DNA of 64,000 nt from Alphaproteobacteria bacterium. Lineage in GTDB: Bacteria; Pseudomonadota; Alphaproteobacteria; Rhodobacterales; Rhodobacteraceae. This document shows, piece by piece, positions 63,158-64,000 of the stretch (within the stretch, counting starts at the first letter, position 1; the number at the start of each line of letters is the position of its first letter). Made by a program: the position numbers and the translations under genes. Below the pieces are notes generated by a model that saw only the letters and a list, made by a program, of their open reading frames with translations, was not told the DNA's origin and made no database searches. Where the stretch lies: assembly GCA_030424865.1 (NCBI GenBank), contig JAUHVR010000003.1:1-64000 (forward strand), in the 5' to 3' direction.

Positions 63158-64000
63158 GACAGCCCCCCCGCTCTTTGAACCGGGCCTCGCGATGCCCTCA
63201 GATCCCAGACTATCAAGGCAATCCCAACGGCGATGGCAGGCAGGTGAATCACCGGATCAGGCGCCAGCATCGTAAAGGCGATGCCAAACCGGGCGACGAT
63301 TTCCGGCAGGCTCAGCTTACGCCGGTCGAACCCGGACAGAGCGGATGAGAACAGCCAGATGCAAAAGCACGTTCTTGCCACGATCCAGAGGAATGGCAGC
63401 AGGCTGAACTCTTCGATGATCAGGATGGTGGGGTAGAAGGCAAAGACAAAGGGGATGATGAACTTGGCCATGCCCAGCCGGAATGACATGAAGGCCGTCA
63501 TCAGCGGATTTGCACCTGCAATCGGGGCCGCGGCATAGGCCGCGATCGCGACAGGCGGGGTCAGCGACGAGGCAACACCGTAGTAGAAGACGAACATATG
63601 CGCCGTCAGCATCGAGACGCCCAGTTGCTGGATCGCGGGGCCCATGACCAGAATGATGATCAGATAGGCAGGCAGCGTCGGCATGCCCATGCCAAGGACC
63701 AGCGCCCCGACCATCGCCACCAGAAGGGCCGAGAACAGGCTCTCACCGCGAATGGTGGCAATCACGTTGGCAAGTTTCAGCCCAAGACCGGTCGAATCCA
63801 GCGCTCCGACAAGAATTCCGATCGCGGCAATCGCGATCAGCAGCGTCGCGCCCGACTGCGCCCCCTTGAGAAAGGATTTCCAGATGCGCGACGGGTCGGA
63901 CCGCACCTCGGGGTTGATGACCGACAGGCCCAGCAAAACGATCACGGCGTAGAACCCCGCCGCCGAGGTCGAAAACCCGGCGATCAATGATCCGACAATT
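63154..64000 (-). CDS. TRAP transporter permease, TAXI-type fused DctQM (partial)
   Basis: Only the C-terminal 281 residues are in the window, and the gene continues past 64000. The core ALVLGMGMPTLPAYLIIILV, VFYYGVASSLTPPVAIAAYA and MSFRLGMAKFIIPFVFAFYP match the TAXI-type DctM permease. The transporter imports an organic anion with a periplasmic binding protein, not seen here. Coupling to the sulfatase implies a sulfated or similar substrate. Confidence 0.92.
   Translation of the reverse strand, partial: IVGSLIAGFSTSAAGFYAVIVLLGLSVINPEVRSDPSRIWKSFLKGAQSGATLLIAIAAIGILVGALDSTGLGLKLANVIATIRGESLFSALLVAMVGALVLGMGMPTLPAYLIIILVMGPAIQQLGVSMLTAHMFVFYYGVASSLTPPVAIAAYAAAPIAGANPLMTAFMSFRLGMAKFIIPFVFAFYPTILIIEEFSLLPFLWIVARTCFCIWLFSSALSGFDRRKLSLPEIVARFGIAFTMLAPDPVIHLPAIAVGIALIVWDLRASRGPVQRAGGLS

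Noticed and set aside
61739-63178. 479-codon plus-strand open frame opposite the sulfatase
   Set aside because: It is fully antisense to a gene with clear sulfatase motifs, and its translation is rich in Arg/His/Gly with no family pattern, as expected from high-GC shadow frames.

Overview
The window is a high-GC alphaproteobacterial chromosome segment, most likely from the family Rhodobacteraceae (Roseobacter group). Supporting signs are the left-hand core block (RNase E/G, maf, infA, UPF0262, hisD, DUF2948, murA), the roseobacter-type families UPF0314/DUF2585 and TAXI-type TRAP permease, and (hydroxy)ectoine-degradation relatives (EutA, EutB, EutC, DoeA). This placement rests on gene content and order, not on a database search.

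Region 1 (1-8869) starts at a mobile-element edge. The 3' end of an IS3-family insertion sequence interrupts the C-terminal part of a tyrosine recombinase beside tRNA-Phe. A minus-strand housekeeping block follows: RNase E/G, Maf, IF-1, a nitrilase-family amidohydrolase, a GNAT protein, a SnoaL-like protein, a low-Mr phosphatase, UPF0262, HisD, DUF2948, MurA and a small basic protein. It ends at tRNA-Thr.

Region 2 (8870-22625) is accessory metabolism and regulation. A QseBC-type two-component system is divergent from a DUF2271 / PepSY-flavodoxin-FNR fusion / ApbE cassette, which looks like an extracytoplasmic flavin electron-transfer system. Then come a LysE-type exporter, a GST-EamA-SnoaL group with a divergent LysR regulator, and a TetR regulator with three matching operators flanking DUF983 and an oxidoreductase pair.

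Region 3 (22626-41998) is a catabolic island behind fragments of two insertion sequences. It holds a creatinase and a nine-gene minus-strand operon: class III aminotransferase, DUF1989, PLP lyase, metal-type M24 hydrolase, EutA-like protein and a four-component polyamine-type ABC importer. A divergent ureohydrolase, an EutB-EutC pair and a DoeA-M20 deacetylase pair complete it. Together they suggest uptake and breakdown of a guanidino or cyclic-amidine compound such as creatine, ectoine or hydroxyectoine. The set is a variant: no UehABC TRAP importer, no AstE-type DoeB and no EnuR regulator are in the window.

Region 4 (42325-48411) is a TctCBA tripartite importer with a class III CoA-transferase and a CitE-type CoA-ester lyase, divergent from a LysR regulator. 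The genes fit uptake, CoA activation and cleavage of a hydroxy-carboxylic acid.

Region 5 (48501-61418) is a Wzx/Wzy-dependent exopolysaccharide cluster: TupA-like ATP-grasp, UDP-xylose synthase, initiating sugar transferase, Wzc-like co-polymerase/kinase, an SDR epimerase, WecG/TagA glycosyltransferase, flippase, polymerase/ligase, a GT4 glycosyltransferase, a beta-helix protein and UPF0314. Region 6 (61586-64000) is a sulfatase translationally coupled to a TRAP permease that runs off the window.
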